Numbered from the stretch's first letter, positions 7,577 through 16,060 are shown. The stretch is DNA of 64,000 nucleotides from Dysgonomonas sp. 25 (GCF_010501075.1 NZ_QVMN01000002.1:496001-560000); one strand, 5' to 3'. The notes: generated by a model from the letters alone, not told the origin. Translations and numbers: made by a program.

Positions 7577-7997
7577 TTTATTGCTATAAGTTTATCTATG
7601 TTATGATAGTTACGAGTTACTTCGTGCTTTGCATAGTTACAAGTTACAAGAAAAAGTAACTCGATGAAAACGTTCGAAATGAATATACGTTTGTTACTTT
7701 TTGGGGGAAGTTTTGTCATGCCGACAGTAGGAGGCATCTCTTGTCAATAATGGAAAAAGGTAACACTGAGTTCCACAGAGGAGGCACTGAGATACACTGA
7801 GAAAAGTAACTTTAAGAAAAATGCTCTTTGTTTGTACCGGTAAAATAAAAGTAAATAATTGAATATTAATGATGTATGTATTGGTTGGTGCGAAAAAAAA
7901 CGGGACAAAAAGTGGTGCAAAAAAGCGACACTTTAGAGGCTTTTTGGGGAGTAACGTTAGTAACCGATTTACATTAAAATTATAAATCTAATAAAAG
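7577..7997. repeat. repeat-bearing gap within the aromatic cluster
   Basis: No convincing gene is seen. Bases 7606-7650 carry the AGTTACGAGTTACTTCGTGC / GTTACAAGTTACAAG repeat. Bases 7762-7803 carry a CACTGAGTTCCACAGAGG / CACTGAGATACACTGAG repeat typical of many Bacteroidota spacers. Bases 7885-7985 are A-rich. No clear terminator is visible, so the genes after the gap may be read from the operon promoter or from one of their own that I cannot place. Confidence 0.5.
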
Positions 7998-8417
7998 ATG
8001 AAAACAAAACTGTATATGTATCGTAACCGTTGGAATATTGTTGTCGGCATTATTCTTCTGCTTCTTTCGTCCATGCAGTTATCTTTCTTTTTCTATGGAC
8101 AAGATTTTTCGACAGAAAATATTATTCTTCGTGGAGTTGTTTACTCGTTGTTTTTGGGGGTGGCAATTTGCATGATTGTGTATAGTAGCATGTCTGTTCC
8201 GCTCGTTATTTCGGCTGATTTCATATATAGCGATAAAAAGCAATATCCGGTTTCGGAAATAAGTAGTATCCAGATAAACGAGAAAGATATTTTTATCCGT
8301 ATACCAACGAAACCTTCTATTTTGCTGAAAAGGTCGTTTTTTAAGAAATCCGACTGGGAAGATGTTTGCAAATCCTTTGAGGAATTAATCGAACGCAAGC
8401 AAATTAATAACGAATGA
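7998..8417 (+). CDS. small two-TM membrane protein, unknown function
   Basis: The 139-residue protein has two membrane segments, about residues 13-33 (IVVGIILLLLSSMQLSFFFY) and 43-68 (LRGVVYSLFLGVAICMIVYSS), then a soluble domain of about 65 residues with alternating strands (LVISADFIYSDKKQYPVSEISSIQI) and a C-terminal helix. The soluble part looks like a small PH-like membrane-associated domain, but this is a guess from pattern. The next gene has the same architecture and overlaps it by four bases (ATGA), so the pair is probably a tandem duplication working together. Confidence 0.75.
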   Translation: MKTKLYMYRNRWNIVVGIILLLLSSMQLSFFFYGQDFSTENIILRGVVYSLFLGVAICMIVYSSMSVPLVISADFIYSDKKQYPVSEISSIQINEKDIFIRIPTKPSILLKRSFFKKSDWEDVCKSFEELIERKQINNE

Positions 8418-8830
8418 TGAAAAATAGTTATAATTATAAACGTGTAGGCGTCAGGAAAATAGCTATTGTTCTCTTTGTTGTGGCTATTCTTCTGGTAGTA
8501 CTTTCTGTTGTAACGATGATGCAATCAGGCACGACTAATGCTATCCCTTCTTTGATGGCAGTCCTTTGTGCTACTGTTTTGCTCTATACCTCTTTCAGAA
8601 AGACGAAAGTAATAGTGGAAGACGACCAGTTCGAGATTGTAGATAAGACTATTCGCATCGATCAGATAAAGCGAATAGATATTCAGGATAAGCGGATAGA
8701 CGTTGTAGTTGAAAATGGTGTCTTTATTTTAGGCTCTCATCTTTATATGACCGATAAATGCTTCGATAGCTTGGAGGACTGGAACAGTTTCAAAAAAGAC
8801 ATGGAAAATCTAAAAACAAAACTTCTGTAA
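8414..8830 (+). CDS. small two-TM membrane protein, paralogue of the preceding gene
   Basis: The 138-residue protein has membrane segments at about residues 15-36 (IAIVLFVVAILLVVLSVVTMM) and 43-60 (AIPSLMAVLCATVLLYTS), followed by a strand-rich domain (KVIVEDDQFEIVDKTIRIDQIKRIDIQ) and a terminal helix with EDWNSFKKDM. It resembles its neighbour in length, topology and the DWxxxxK C-terminal motif. It lies three bases before tyrA. Function is unknown; a link to aromatic amino acid sensing or transport is only suggested by place. Confidence 0.75.
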   Translation: MMKNSYNYKRVGVRKIAIVLFVVAILLVVLSVVTMMQSGTTNAIPSLMAVLCATVLLYTSFRKTKVIVEDDQFEIVDKTIRIDQIKRIDIQDKRIDVVVENGVFILGSHLYMTDKCFDSLEDWNSFKKDMENLKTKLL

Positions 8831-8833
8831 ACA

Positions 8834-9616
8834 ATGAAAATATTGATACTCGGAGCCGGAAAAATGGGCTCTTTCTTTGGTGATGTATTGAGTTTCGATC
8901 ACGAATTGGCAGTATACGATACTGATCCGAAGAAACTACGCTTTATCTATAATACGGTTCGTATGAGCGATGCGAAGGAGATTGCCGATTTCGATCCCGA
9001 TTTGGTTATCAATGCCGTGACGGTAAAATATACGATCGAAGCCTTTAAGTCTGTCCTGCCTTACCTCCGAAAAGATTGCATTATCTCGGATATTGCTTCG
9101 GTAAAAACGGGGTTGGAAGAATTTTATGCGACTGTCGAACAGCCCTTTGCTTCCTCGCATCCTATGTTCGGGCCTACCTTTGCCGATTTGCGGGATTTGA
9201 GTAGCCAGAGTGCGATTGTCATTTCCGAATCGAGCCCGCGAGGGAAGCAATTTTTTCTCGATTTATATAATAGTTTGAATCTTAGAGTGTTCGAATATAC
9301 ATTCAACGAGCATGACGAAACGATAGCCTATTCCTTGTCCATCCCTTTTGCATCGACATTGGTTTTCACCTCGGTGATGAAGCATCAGGAGGCGCCGGGA
9401 ACGACCTTCAAGCGGCACATGGATATTGCGAAAGGCTTACTTTCGGAAGATGATTACCTATTGACGGAAATATTGTTCAACCCTCATACACCCAAGCAGA
9501 TAGAGGGTATAAGGAAGGAGTTGAAACATCTGTTAGAGATTGTAGAGCAGAAAGACGGAAAGGCTATGCTGGAATTTCTGACCAAAGCCCGGAAAAACAT
9601 TGCGGAGAAGCCTTAA
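8834..9616 (+). CDS. tyrA: prephenate dehydrogenase
   Basis: The 260-residue enzyme oxidatively decarboxylates prephenate to 4-hydroxyphenylpyruvate for tyrosine synthesis. The NAD(P)-binding Rossmann motif GAGKMGSFFGDVL begins at residue 7, DIASVKTGL is the conserved region after the fold, and SSHPMFGPTFADL holds the substrate-binding His. The helical C-terminal domain follows (HDETIAYSLSIPFAS). It is short for the family and lacks an ACT or chorismate mutase domain. It completes a cluster with both the Phe and Tyr branches. Confidence 0.94.
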   Translation: MKILILGAGKMGSFFGDVLSFDHELAVYDTDPKKLRFIYNTVRMSDAKEIADFDPDLVINAVTVKYTIEAFKSVLPYLRKDCIISDIASVKTGLEEFYATVEQPFASSHPMFGPTFADLRDLSSQSAIVISESSPRGKQFFLDLYNSLNLRVFEYTFNEHDETIAYSLSIPFASTLVFTSVMKHQEAPGTTFKRHMDIAKGLLSEDDYLLTEILFNPHTPKQIEGIRKELKHLLEIVEQKDGKAMLEFLTKARKNIAEKP

Positions 9617-9689
9617 GGCAGTTACGAGCTACTACGCCTTGCGGGCAGTTACAAGTGAATGAGTTTGCTTGCTGTTCACTGTTCACTGG
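9617..9689. repeat. GTTACGAG / TTCACTGTTCACTG dispersed repeat unit
   Basis: The spacer between convergent genes consists of GCAGTTACGAGCTACTACGC, GGGCAGTTACAAGTG and GCTGTTCACTGTTCACTGG words, the same families as at 3240, 7610, 24100 and 1289. Confidence 0.55.
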
Positions 9690-10196
9690 TTAATAGTAGC
9701 TCTCTCCCTCCTTATAGTGGCGCGAATTCGGATGCCTTACGCCGAAGATGCGTGTCGATACCGATTCTATTTCGATTTTCCAGACCAATACATTTCTCAA
9801 TGCCGGTTCGGAGTATGTGAACTCGCGTTTGGAGTACTGTTTCATAATAATGTTCAGAGCTTTTTCTTTTTCCTCCAACTCATCCAGAAATACAACCTTG
9901 CCGCGGCATATCACACTGCTACCTTTCATCCGGTAACTGCAGGCCACTTCTTCGTTTTGCCACACCAGTTCGTTCTTAGAGCAGAAAGTAATGCACACAT
10001 TTGGATTCTTTTCCAGCGATTCGATGCTTTTCCCTTCGGGAGCCGAATGCATATAAAGCGTATCGCCCGCATAACCGAAATTCATCGGTATCACATACGG
10101 GAAGCCCTCGGTATCTACCATGCCGACGTAACACATATCGTTGCTGGCTATAATCTCGTCAACCTTTTGCCGTTCCTCTATGGTAATGGTTTTCAT
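9690..10196 (-). CDS. pyridoxamine 5'-phosphate oxidase-like FMN-binding protein
   Basis: The 168-residue protein has the split-barrel flavin-binding fold: MCYVGMVDTEGFPYVIPMNFGYAGDTLYMHSAPEGKSIESLEKNPNVCITF is the typical N-terminal half of NimA-related and PNPOx-like proteins. These bind FMN or heme and reduce small molecules; NimA relatives can reduce nitroimidazoles. The substrate here is not known. It ends six bases from the membrane protein gene downstream of the ECF sigma gene, on the same strand, so it may be the third gene of that unit. Confidence 0.85.
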   Translation of the reverse strand: MKTITIEERQKVDEIIASNDMCYVGMVDTEGFPYVIPMNFGYAGDTLYMHSAPEGKSIESLEKNPNVCITFCSKNELVWQNEEVACSYRMKGSSVICRGKVVFLDELEEKEKALNIIMKQYSKREFTYSEPALRNVLVWKIEIESVSTRIFGVRHPNSRHYKEGESYY

Positions 10197-10201
10197 CGGG
10201 C

Positions 10202-10582
10202 TTATTGTTTTTTCGAATTACGCTCCTCTATCTTTCTCCGTATCAATGTATCGCCCATCAGCAGTAGCAGGACTAATGCCCCGAATGCGATAAGCGGAGT
10301 GCTGAGGTGTACGGACGAAAATAGCTGATCCAGGCCTTGTATATTCATTTCGGGGAAATCGAATGTTATATTTCCATACCAGCAGATAAAAGACACAATG
10401 GCTACGATAGCGGCAATGCCGCCTCCCAGCCAAAGCGTATTATATAGCCTGATTCTTTTAGCCCGCTTTTCGGTTTCTATTTTTATCTGACGCATCAGAC
10501 GGCTTTCGAATGCCATCGAAGGCTCCGAAGACGGCGACTCTTTGAAGAGTGCTTTCAACTTGTCGTTATCCTGCTGCTTCAT
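10202..10582 (-). CDS. membrane protein paired with the ECF sigma factor, possible anti-sigma
   Basis: The 126-residue protein has a charged cytoplasmic N-terminal region of about 45 residues and two membrane segments, about residues 50-68 (WLGGGIAAIVAIVSFICWY) and 95-112 (LIAFGALVLLLLMGDTLI). It overlaps the end of the sigma gene by 17 bases, so translation is coupled. The position and topology suggest an anti-sigma factor or a membrane partner of it (inference); no ZAS zinc motif is visible. Confidence 0.7.
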   Translation of the reverse strand: MKQQDNDKLKALFKESPSSEPSMAFESRLMRQIKIETEKRAKRIRLYNTLWLGGGIAAIVAIVSFICWYGNITFDFPEMNIQGLDQLFSSVHLSTPLIAFGALVLLLLMGDTLIRRKIEERNSKKQ

Positions 10583-11129
10583 CTTTTATCAGTTTATTGA
10601 TTTCAAAGTTCATAAATTTTCTTATTCGATGCAACTTTACTTTGATATTTCCTTCGCTCATCCCTGCTATCTCGCTGATAGTGCGGATGGAAAGGTCTTT
10701 CATGTAAAACATCGTAACGATCATGGCATCGTCGGGCGATAATTTTGCCAGTACGGTTTCCAGATACGTCAAACGCTGTTCGAGCGTGATGCTATCTATT
10801 GTGTCGTCGATATCTTCTTCCGGTAAGTTTTCGAACTTCCCTTCCACCGAAGAAAGATGCTTCTGCTTCCTCAAATAGGAGATAGTCGTATTATAAGCTA
10901 TCCGGTATATCCATGTGGAAAATTCGGCGTCTTCGCGGAATTTACCGATAGACTGGAAAGTCTTTATAAATATTTCCTGTACAACATCCTCTGTATCCGT
11001 ATTGTTCGGGATAATCCGTCCGACCATACCGAATATCATTCGCTGATAATGGTGGACAATATGCACGAAGGCTTCTGTATTGCCATCCCTTACCTGACGA
11101 ACGTAGTAAATGTCATCGAATGTTGTCAT
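10566..11129 (-). CDS. ECF-family RNA polymerase sigma factor
   Basis: The 187-residue protein shows sigma region 2 at about residues 10-85 (GNTEAFVHIVHHYQRMIFGMVGRII, DTEDVVQEIFIKTFQSIGKFR, FSTWIYRIAYNTTISYLRK) and region 4 at about 120-175 (LAKLSPDDAMIVTMFYMKDLSIRTISEIAGMSEGNIKVKLHRIRK). It lacks regions 1 and 3, as is usual for extracytoplasmic-function sigmas. It directs polymerase to a small stress regulon. A TGTAACC-N14-GCGTCA promoter lies immediately upstream and is mirrored ahead of the divergent gene, so autoregulation is likely. The predicted mRNA leader is only a few bases. Confidence 0.93.
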   Translation of the reverse strand: MTTFDDIYYVRQVRDGNTEAFVHIVHHYQRMIFGMVGRIIPNNTDTEDVVQEIFIKTFQSIGKFREDAEFSTWIYRIAYNTTISYLRKQKHLSSVEGKFENLPEEDIDDTIDSITLEQRLTYLETVLAKLSPDDAMIVTMFYMKDLSIRTISEIAGMSEGNIKVKLHRIRKFMNFEINKLIKDEAAG

Positions 11130-11140
11130 CTTATCCTTTT

Positions 11141-11167
11141 TGACGCTTGCCCCTATAAAAGGTTACA
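11141..11167 (-). promoter_or_regulatory. ECF-type promoter of the sigma gene
   Basis: On the minus strand TGTAACC (11167-11161) and GCGTCA (11146-11141) are 14 bases apart. The same boxes with the same spacing occur in the opposite direction at 11212-11238. An AAC-containing -35 and a CGTC -10 are typical of ECF sigma promoters, which supports self-activation. Confidence 0.75.
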
Positions 11168-11211
11168 CTTTATAAAGATAAATCTTTATACTTATTTTTT
11201 TCGTTTATTGC

Positions 11212-11238
11212 TGTAACCTTTACAACAGGTGAGCGTCA
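11212..11238 (+). promoter_or_regulatory. ECF-type promoter of the divergent membrane gene
   Basis: TGTAACC (11212-11218) and GCGTCA (11233-11238) with a 14-base spacer mirror the promoter at 11141-11167. The start point should be near 11246, about 43 bases before the ATG at 11289. Confidence 0.75.
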
Positions 11239-11288
11239 AAAGGGTAAACGAAGCAACAAGAATATTAATCTTTAAAAAGAATAAAATT

Positions 11289-11702
11289 ATGAATGAATTA
11301 GTACCAATGGTCGTTTGCATCACGTTTGTTTATGGTATTTACCGTTTGTTCGAACTCTTTGTCCGCCGGAAAGAGCGGATGGCTATCATCGAGAAATTAA
11401 TGTCGAATTCTATCGATTCTGATATTCTCAACAAGCAATTGAATATGCCTCTTTTTCAGAAAAGTAATGCCTCGTGGCCTATCCGCATAGGGCTGATGCT
11501 GGTCGGGATAGGCATCGGTGTGACGATTGCTTCTATAGTCGATATCAATATGTCGGCCAATGGAGAGCAGGGATGGCAGATGCGGAGTGCGATAGCTTCC
11601 TTATATGTTGCCTGTATTGCAACGTTCGGCGGGTTAGGGCTTATCGCTGCATACTTTATCGAAAGGAAACATAATAAGAAAGATAGCGAGATTCAGGGGT
11701 AG
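11289..11702 (+). CDS. small membrane protein of the ECF regulon (DUF6249-like)
   Basis: The 137-residue protein has an N-terminal membrane segment (about 3-20), a cytoplasmic helix with RRKERMAIIEKLM, and two C-terminal membrane segments (IRIGLMLVGIGIGVTIASIV, about 67-86, and IASLYVACIATFGGLGLIAAYFI, about 103-125). This layout matches small proteins often encoded beside ECF sigma genes in Bacteroidales. The ATG at 11289 is used because the upstream in-frame ATG at 11229 lies inside the promoter. It is probably a target of the divergent sigma factor; its function is unknown. Confidence 0.8.
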   Translation: MNELVPMVVCITFVYGIYRLFELFVRRKERMAIIEKLMSNSIDSDILNKQLNMPLFQKSNASWPIRIGLMLVGIGIGVTIASIVDINMSANGEQGWQMRSAIASLYVACIATFGGLGLIAAYFIERKHNKKDSEIQG

Positions 11703-11732
11703 AAGGTAGTGAATATCATGGTTATTAAAGAA

Positions 11733-11769
11733 GATGGAGTACGGTTCAATTCGTACTCCATCGCTTTTT
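11733..11769. terminator. bidirectional terminator
   Basis: An 11-base perfect stem (11733-11743 with 11752-11762) around an 8-base loop is followed by a T-rich run on the plus strand. It separates the convergent membrane gene and the surface protein gene. Confidence 0.75.
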
Positions 11770-11781
11770 ATAGGGGGCGGA

Positions 11782-12864
11782 TTAGTTTTGTTTACACCTT
11801 ACCGAGCCCAAGGCATTCCGCAGGCAGTTTTCGCTTGCCGTTTCCCTTATGATGTCATTCTGTAAAGTATAGAAACGCCTGTTCCAGTTGCTATTGAGAG
11901 ATGCTGAGCTGCTGGTGTGGAAAAGTGCTGCCGCCGGAATATCGGTATTGTTATACCTGTATCCGATGCAGAGCACATTAAAGCCTCCCCGTTCCGTTGG
12001 GTGGCATAGTCCGCCATATGTTGCCGATTTCATATTAAGGGCAAGAGTGCCGGCCGAGCAATCGTTTTTGCTGCTGTAGTAGCATGGATTCACTAATATT
12101 TCGTCGGTCAACTGGCTCCATTCCTTATCACTTGGCAGATGCCATCCGTTGGGGCAAATACCTTGTACCTGTACATGGTCTCTGTTTCCTTCATCCATCG
12201 GGAGAGTCTTATTCTTCGTCGCTGCCGGCCAATTATATAAGAATCCATATTCGGGATTTGTATTCAATATCGACGGATTATTCTGAGGGTAGTAATATCG
12301 GGCGTCTGTAGCCATATAAATGGTTTGGTTTGTTAAGGTTAAACCGGCGTCTGTTCCATCGGGCCATTTTTCGGCACGTAGATTTTCCAACATCCACCAA
12401 CCGGCATCGCCAAAGTATCCTATATTATATGTGACTGGATTGCTTGGGTCGCGGTCGTCAATGAATGTTTTGATCCTTGAACTTCCATTTTTATTGTTCT
12501 GTAGCGATATATTCTCCCACGAAGCACCGTTCCAGACATGAATGCCTTTGTATACTGCGGGGGTGGCACATAAGTTTTCGTTGATGTTGTATATGATAAG
12601 TCCGGCATGCGTCTCTTTGTCTAATAGGGTTGCTCCGGAAAGAATGTCTTCGAAAGAATCGATCTGTGAAAGCTCAACCCGTGGCAGGCCTAATCCTTTT
12701 TGGGCTGTACAATTATTGCCGTCCGGGTGATGCTCTTTCAGATCCAGCAGAGCTCCGGGTATGGGAGGCTCGGCCATGCCGATGGTAACTTGAGAAAATA
12801 GGGAAGGTAATTCAATGTTTATCAGAAGGACGATGATGACAATTGATAAATAATTTACACGCAT
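11782..12864 (-). CDS. secreted protein with Fibrobacter succinogenes major domain
   Basis: The 360-residue protein has a signal peptide (about 1-24), then the module VTIGMAEPPIPGALLDLKE ... KGLGLPRVELSQID shared with the proteins at 1476 and 24151. The C-terminal half holds GFLYNWPAATKN, VQGICPNGWHLPSDKEWSQLTDE and a final SVRCKQN, the signature of the Fib_succ_major paralogous domain (TIGR02145). Such proteins are exported and surface-associated in Bacteroidota; their function is poorly known. A well-formed promoter lies at 13074-13104. No GT tract or hairpin repeats accompany this copy, unlike the other two. Confidence 0.87.
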   Translation of the reverse strand: MRVNYLSIVIIVLLINIELPSLFSQVTIGMAEPPIPGALLDLKEHHPDGNNCTAQKGLGLPRVELSQIDSFEDILSGATLLDKETHAGLIIYNINENLCATPAVYKGIHVWNGASWENISLQNNKNGSSRIKTFIDDRDPSNPVTYNIGYFGDAGWWMLENLRAEKWPDGTDAGLTLTNQTIYMATDARYYYPQNNPSILNTNPEYGFLYNWPAATKNKTLPMDEGNRDHVQVQGICPNGWHLPSDKEWSQLTDEILVNPCYYSSKNDCSAGTLALNMKSATYGGLCHPTERGGFNVLCIGYRYNNTDIPAAALFHTSSSASLNSNWNRRFYTLQNDIIRETASENCLRNALGSVRCKQN

Positions 12865-13145
12865 TTTTCTTACTATTTAAATTTCAATAATGAATTCAAT
12901 TCGTGGTTTCTTATAAAAGTCATATTGAATAAATGGGTCTGTTCCTGTATTATATGTTGCAATATCCTTTTATATACATGGGTTTTTCTGTATACGAACA
13001 TTGTTTATATAATTGCATATTCAGTTGTATATTTAGCTGTGAATATGGGTCATTTATATATGTTCTTTGCCTGCAAAGATAATTCTATTTATACCTTTTT
13101 CAAAATTATATTTGTTTTTTAACTTTTTTGTTCCTGAAAAAGAAA
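12865..13145. other. AT-rich spacer holding the promoter of the 11782 gene
   Basis: Roughly 210 bases between the promoter and the ATG form an AT-rich leader. No frame worth calling and no repeat of the families seen elsewhere was found. Confidence 0.6.
13074..13104 (-). promoter_or_regulatory. -33/-7 promoter for the 11782 surface protein gene
   Basis: On the minus strand TTTG (13104-13101) and TATCTTTG (13081-13074) are separated by exactly 19 bases, a close match to the Bacteroidota consensus. Confidence 0.8.
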
Positions 13146-13170
13146 GGAGGACAATCTATAATTGTCCTCC
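13146..13170 (-). terminator. terminator of nrdJ
   Basis: GGAGGACAAT and ATTGTCCTCC form a 10-pair stem with a five-base loop, followed on the minus strand by TTTCTTTTT. It lies 36 bases after the nrdJ stop. Confidence 0.85.
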
Positions 13171-13205
13171 CTGATATTTAATGTTTTGTAACTATTTGCA
13201 GGTAA

Positions 13206-15764
13206 TCAACCGCATTTGGATGCCCCGCAATTAGTACATTTCATACATCCTTCCTGATAGATGAGCGTTTCTAATCCGCAAACCGGACATTTTTGTCCTT
13301 TAGCTTCCGTTTCGTTCGGCAGGTATTTCTTCAATGCCCGCTCAACGCCATTCTTCCATGTATTGATGGTTTCGCTGTTCAATTCCAATCCCTGTACGAG
13401 TTTAACAACCTGGTCGATAGGCATTCCGTAACGCAATACACCTGATATGAGTTTCGCATAGTTCCAGAATTCAGGGTTAAACTTGTCGTTCAGTCCTTCG
13501 ATTGTAGTCTTATAACCTCTCTTGTTCTTGAATTGGAAGTCATACGAACGTTCACCTTCGTCGTTGTATGTTTTGATAATCGTTCCGTGATTGACATTCT
13601 TCGGAAGCATCAATCCCTCTTCGTCATCGGCTATACCCGTGAATATTTCGTACGGACGGCCATCGAGCAATCCGATGAAAGCAATCCATTTTTCTTTGTT
13701 ATTCTGGAATTTAATGACATCTGCATCCAACTCGCGAGGACGTTGTGGAACGACCAATGGACGCTCGTAGCAATCGCCGCAATCTTCCGACTTTTCGCTT
13801 TTCTTTTTGTCTTCTTCGCTGGCTGCAACCAATACGCCGGCACGCGAACCGTCGCGGTATACGGTACAACCCTTACATCCGCTTTTCCATGCTTCGACGT
13901 ACAATTTGTTTACCAAGTCTTCCGAAACATCTGCCGGCAGATTGATTGTCACACTGATAGAGTGGTCGACCCATTTCTGCATGCGTCCCTGCATCTTCAC
14001 TTTCTGAAGCCAGTCGACGTCGTTCGAAGTGGCTTTGTAATAAGGAGATGCTTCGACCAATTTGTCTATCTCCTCATTGCTATATCGTTTGGTAGTAGAA
14101 TATCCTTTTTGTTCCATCCATGTCACAAACTTGTGGTGGAATACGATATATTCTTCCCATGAATCTCCGTTTTCGTCTACGAAGTCGACACGCACATCCT
14201 TGTCGTTCGGGTTCACTTTGCGGCGACGTTTGTATACAGGAAGGAACACAGGCTCGATGCCGGAAGTCGATTGCGTCATCAGGCTGGTTGTCCCGGTCGG
14301 GGCAATTGTCAGACAGGCAATGTTGCGACGGCCATATTTCTCCATATCTTTTACAAGTGCAGGATCGGCTTCGCCTAAACGATTGATGAACGGATTGTTT
14401 TTCTCACGCTCGAAGTCGAATATTTCGAATGCACCGCGTTCCTTAGCCATTTCAACAGACGAACGATAGGCTGCGAGAGCCAATGTGCGTTGTACCTCTT
14501 CGGCGAAAGCTGTGGCATCGTCTGTTCCGTAACGAAGTCCCATAGCGGCAATCATATCCCCTTCGGCAGTGATTCCCACTCCGGTACGACGGCCTTGCAA
14601 CGTCTTTTTACGGATCTTTTCCCACAAATGTCTTTCGGTATTTTTTACCTCTTCCGATTCGGGATCTTCATCCACTTTTTTCAGGATAAGCTCGATTTTC
14701 TCCATCTCGAGGTCGATGATGTCATCCATTATCCGTTGCGCCAAGCCTACGTGTTTCTTGAACAGTTCGAAGTCGAAATAAGCTTCATCCGAGAATGGAT
14801 TGACAACATATGAATACAGATTGATAGCCAATAAGCGGCAGCTGTCGTAAGGGCAAAGCGGTATCTCGCCACAAGGGTTTGTCGATACTGTGCGGAAGCC
14901 TAAATCTGCGTAGCAGTCAGGCACCGATTCACGGATAATAGTGTCCCAGAAAAGCACTCCCGGCTCGGCTGAGCGCCAGGCATTGTGAACGATCTTTTTC
15001 CACAGATCGTTGGCATCTATATCTTTGGTTGTTTTGGGATTCTTAGAATCTACCGGGTATTGCTGTGTATATTGAGTATTGTCGACAACAGCTTTCATAA
15101 AGTCGTCATCTATCTTGACAGAGATATTCGCTCCGGTAACTTTTCCTTGCTCCATTTTGGCATCGATAAACGATTCCGAATCCGGATGCTTGATCGAAAC
15201 ACTCAACATCAACGCTCCGCGACGGCCATCCTGTGCCACTTCGCGTGTTGAGTTGGAATAGCGCTCCATAAACGGAACCAAGCCTGTTGAGGTCAGGGCT
15301 GAATTTTTTACGGGTGAACCTTTCGGACGGATATGTGACAAATCGTGTCCTACGCCTCCGCGCCGTTTCATCAGCTGCACCTGTTCTTCGTCGATGCGGA
15401 TAATTGCACCATACGAGTCTGCCTCTCCGTCGAGACCGATCACGAAACAGTTGGAAAGAGATGCAATCTGATAATTGTTTCCGATACCCGTCATCGGGCT
15501 TCCTTGTGGTACGATGTACTTAAAGCGGTCGAAAAGATCGTACAATTCTTGTGCAGTAAGCCCGTTTTCGTATTTCTTTTCTATTCTGGCGATTTCGTTT
15601 GCCAATCGCCAATGCATATCTACCGGTGTTTTTTCGTAGATATTACCTAATGCATCTTTCAGAGCATATTTGTTGACCCATACCTTTGCGGCCAACTCAT
15701 CTCCTTCGAAATAGTTTAATGTTGCGTTGTAAGCCTCATCAAATGTGTAACTTTTTTCAGCCAT
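13206..15764 (-). CDS. nrdJ: adenosylcobalamin-dependent (class II) ribonucleotide reductase
   Basis: The 852-residue enzyme reduces ribonucleotides to deoxyribonucleotides using a thiyl radical generated with coenzyme B12, so it works with or without oxygen. Visible features are the NCFVIGLDGE segment near residue 110, the RRGGVGHDLSHIRPKGSPV loop, STNPCGEIPLCPYDSC near residue 300 (active-site Asn, Cys and Glu), and IAPTGTTSLMTQSTSGIEPVF. The tail has a TSCPD-like domain and a cysteine-rich zinc element (CPVCG ... CMKCTNCGASKCG). Length fits the long NrdJ form. No cobalamin riboswitch or obvious NrdR box was seen upstream. Confidence 0.95.
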   Translation of the reverse strand: MAEKSYTFDEAYNATLNYFEGDELAAKVWVNKYALKDALGNIYEKTPVDMHWRLANEIARIEKKYENGLTAQELYDLFDRFKYIVPQGSPMTGIGNNYQIASLSNCFVIGLDGEADSYGAIIRIDEEQVQLMKRRGGVGHDLSHIRPKGSPVKNSALTSTGLVPFMERYSNSTREVAQDGRRGALMLSVSIKHPDSESFIDAKMEQGKVTGANISVKIDDDFMKAVVDNTQYTQQYPVDSKNPKTTKDIDANDLWKKIVHNAWRSAEPGVLFWDTIIRESVPDCYADLGFRTVSTNPCGEIPLCPYDSCRLLAINLYSYVVNPFSDEAYFDFELFKKHVGLAQRIMDDIIDLEMEKIELILKKVDEDPESEEVKNTERHLWEKIRKKTLQGRRTGVGITAEGDMIAAMGLRYGTDDATAFAEEVQRTLALAAYRSSVEMAKERGAFEIFDFEREKNNPFINRLGEADPALVKDMEKYGRRNIACLTIAPTGTTSLMTQSTSGIEPVFLPVYKRRRKVNPNDKDVRVDFVDENGDSWEEYIVFHHKFVTWMEQKGYSTTKRYSNEEIDKLVEASPYYKATSNDVDWLQKVKMQGRMQKWVDHSISVTINLPADVSEDLVNKLYVEAWKSGCKGCTVYRDGSRAGVLVAASEEDKKKSEKSEDCGDCYERPLVVPQRPRELDADVIKFQNNKEKWIAFIGLLDGRPYEIFTGIADDEEGLMLPKNVNHGTIIKTYNDEGERSYDFQFKNKRGYKTTIEGLNDKFNPEFWNYAKLISGVLRYGMPIDQVVKLVQGLELNSETINTWKNGVERALKKYLPNETEAKGQKCPVCGLETLIYQEGCMKCTNCGASKCG

Positions 15765-15811
15765 TTTGCCCTTAGTTGTCTATTATTAATTATGATATTC
15801 TGTTTGTTTTA

Positions 15812-15843
15812 CAAAGTAAGAAAGAACATATTAATATGCCAAA
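15812..15843 (-). promoter_or_regulatory. probable nrdJ promoter
   Basis: On the minus strand TTTG (15843-15840) and TTACTTTG (15819-15812, one mismatch to TAnnTTTG) are 20 bases apart, ending 47 bases before the ATG. Confidence 0.5.
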
Positions 15844-15993
15844 TATTATAACATTAATTTATTAACAAAGTTCAAAGTTGTCCAAAATAAAAATTAAATA
15901 CTTGATTGTAAGATATTTATATTTTGTTAAAATGAAAAAAGTTTTCCGTTTTTGTAATTTTGGTAAATTTGAGGGATGAGAAACCGGCAAAGT

Positions 15994-16029
15994 AAAACGG
16001 AGTATCTTCAATGGAAAATACTCCGTTTT
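15994..16029 (-). terminator. terminator of the zinc-ribbon gene
   Basis: AAAACGGAGTAT and ATACTCCGTTTT form a 12-pair stem about 30 bases after the stop codon at 16061, with T-rich flanks on both strands. Confidence 0.8.
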
Positions 16030-16060
16030 TATAATTGAGAACCGTTGTCGGTTTTCTAAA

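Noticed and set aside
7869-7985. 38-codon basic frame (MMYVLVGAKKNGTKSGAKKR...)
   Set aside because: It lies in an A-rich gap with no promoter or ribosome site, and its composition is explained by A-rich codons. Conservation in relatives would revive it.
11229-11288. Longer N-terminus of the small membrane protein (ATG 11229)
   Set aside because: That start lies between the -35 and -10 boxes of the predicted promoter, so it would not be transcribed.
15765-15990. Possible cobalamin riboswitch before the B12-dependent reductase
   Set aside because: The upstream stretch is short and AT-rich, with no B12-box-like or multi-stem structure visible.
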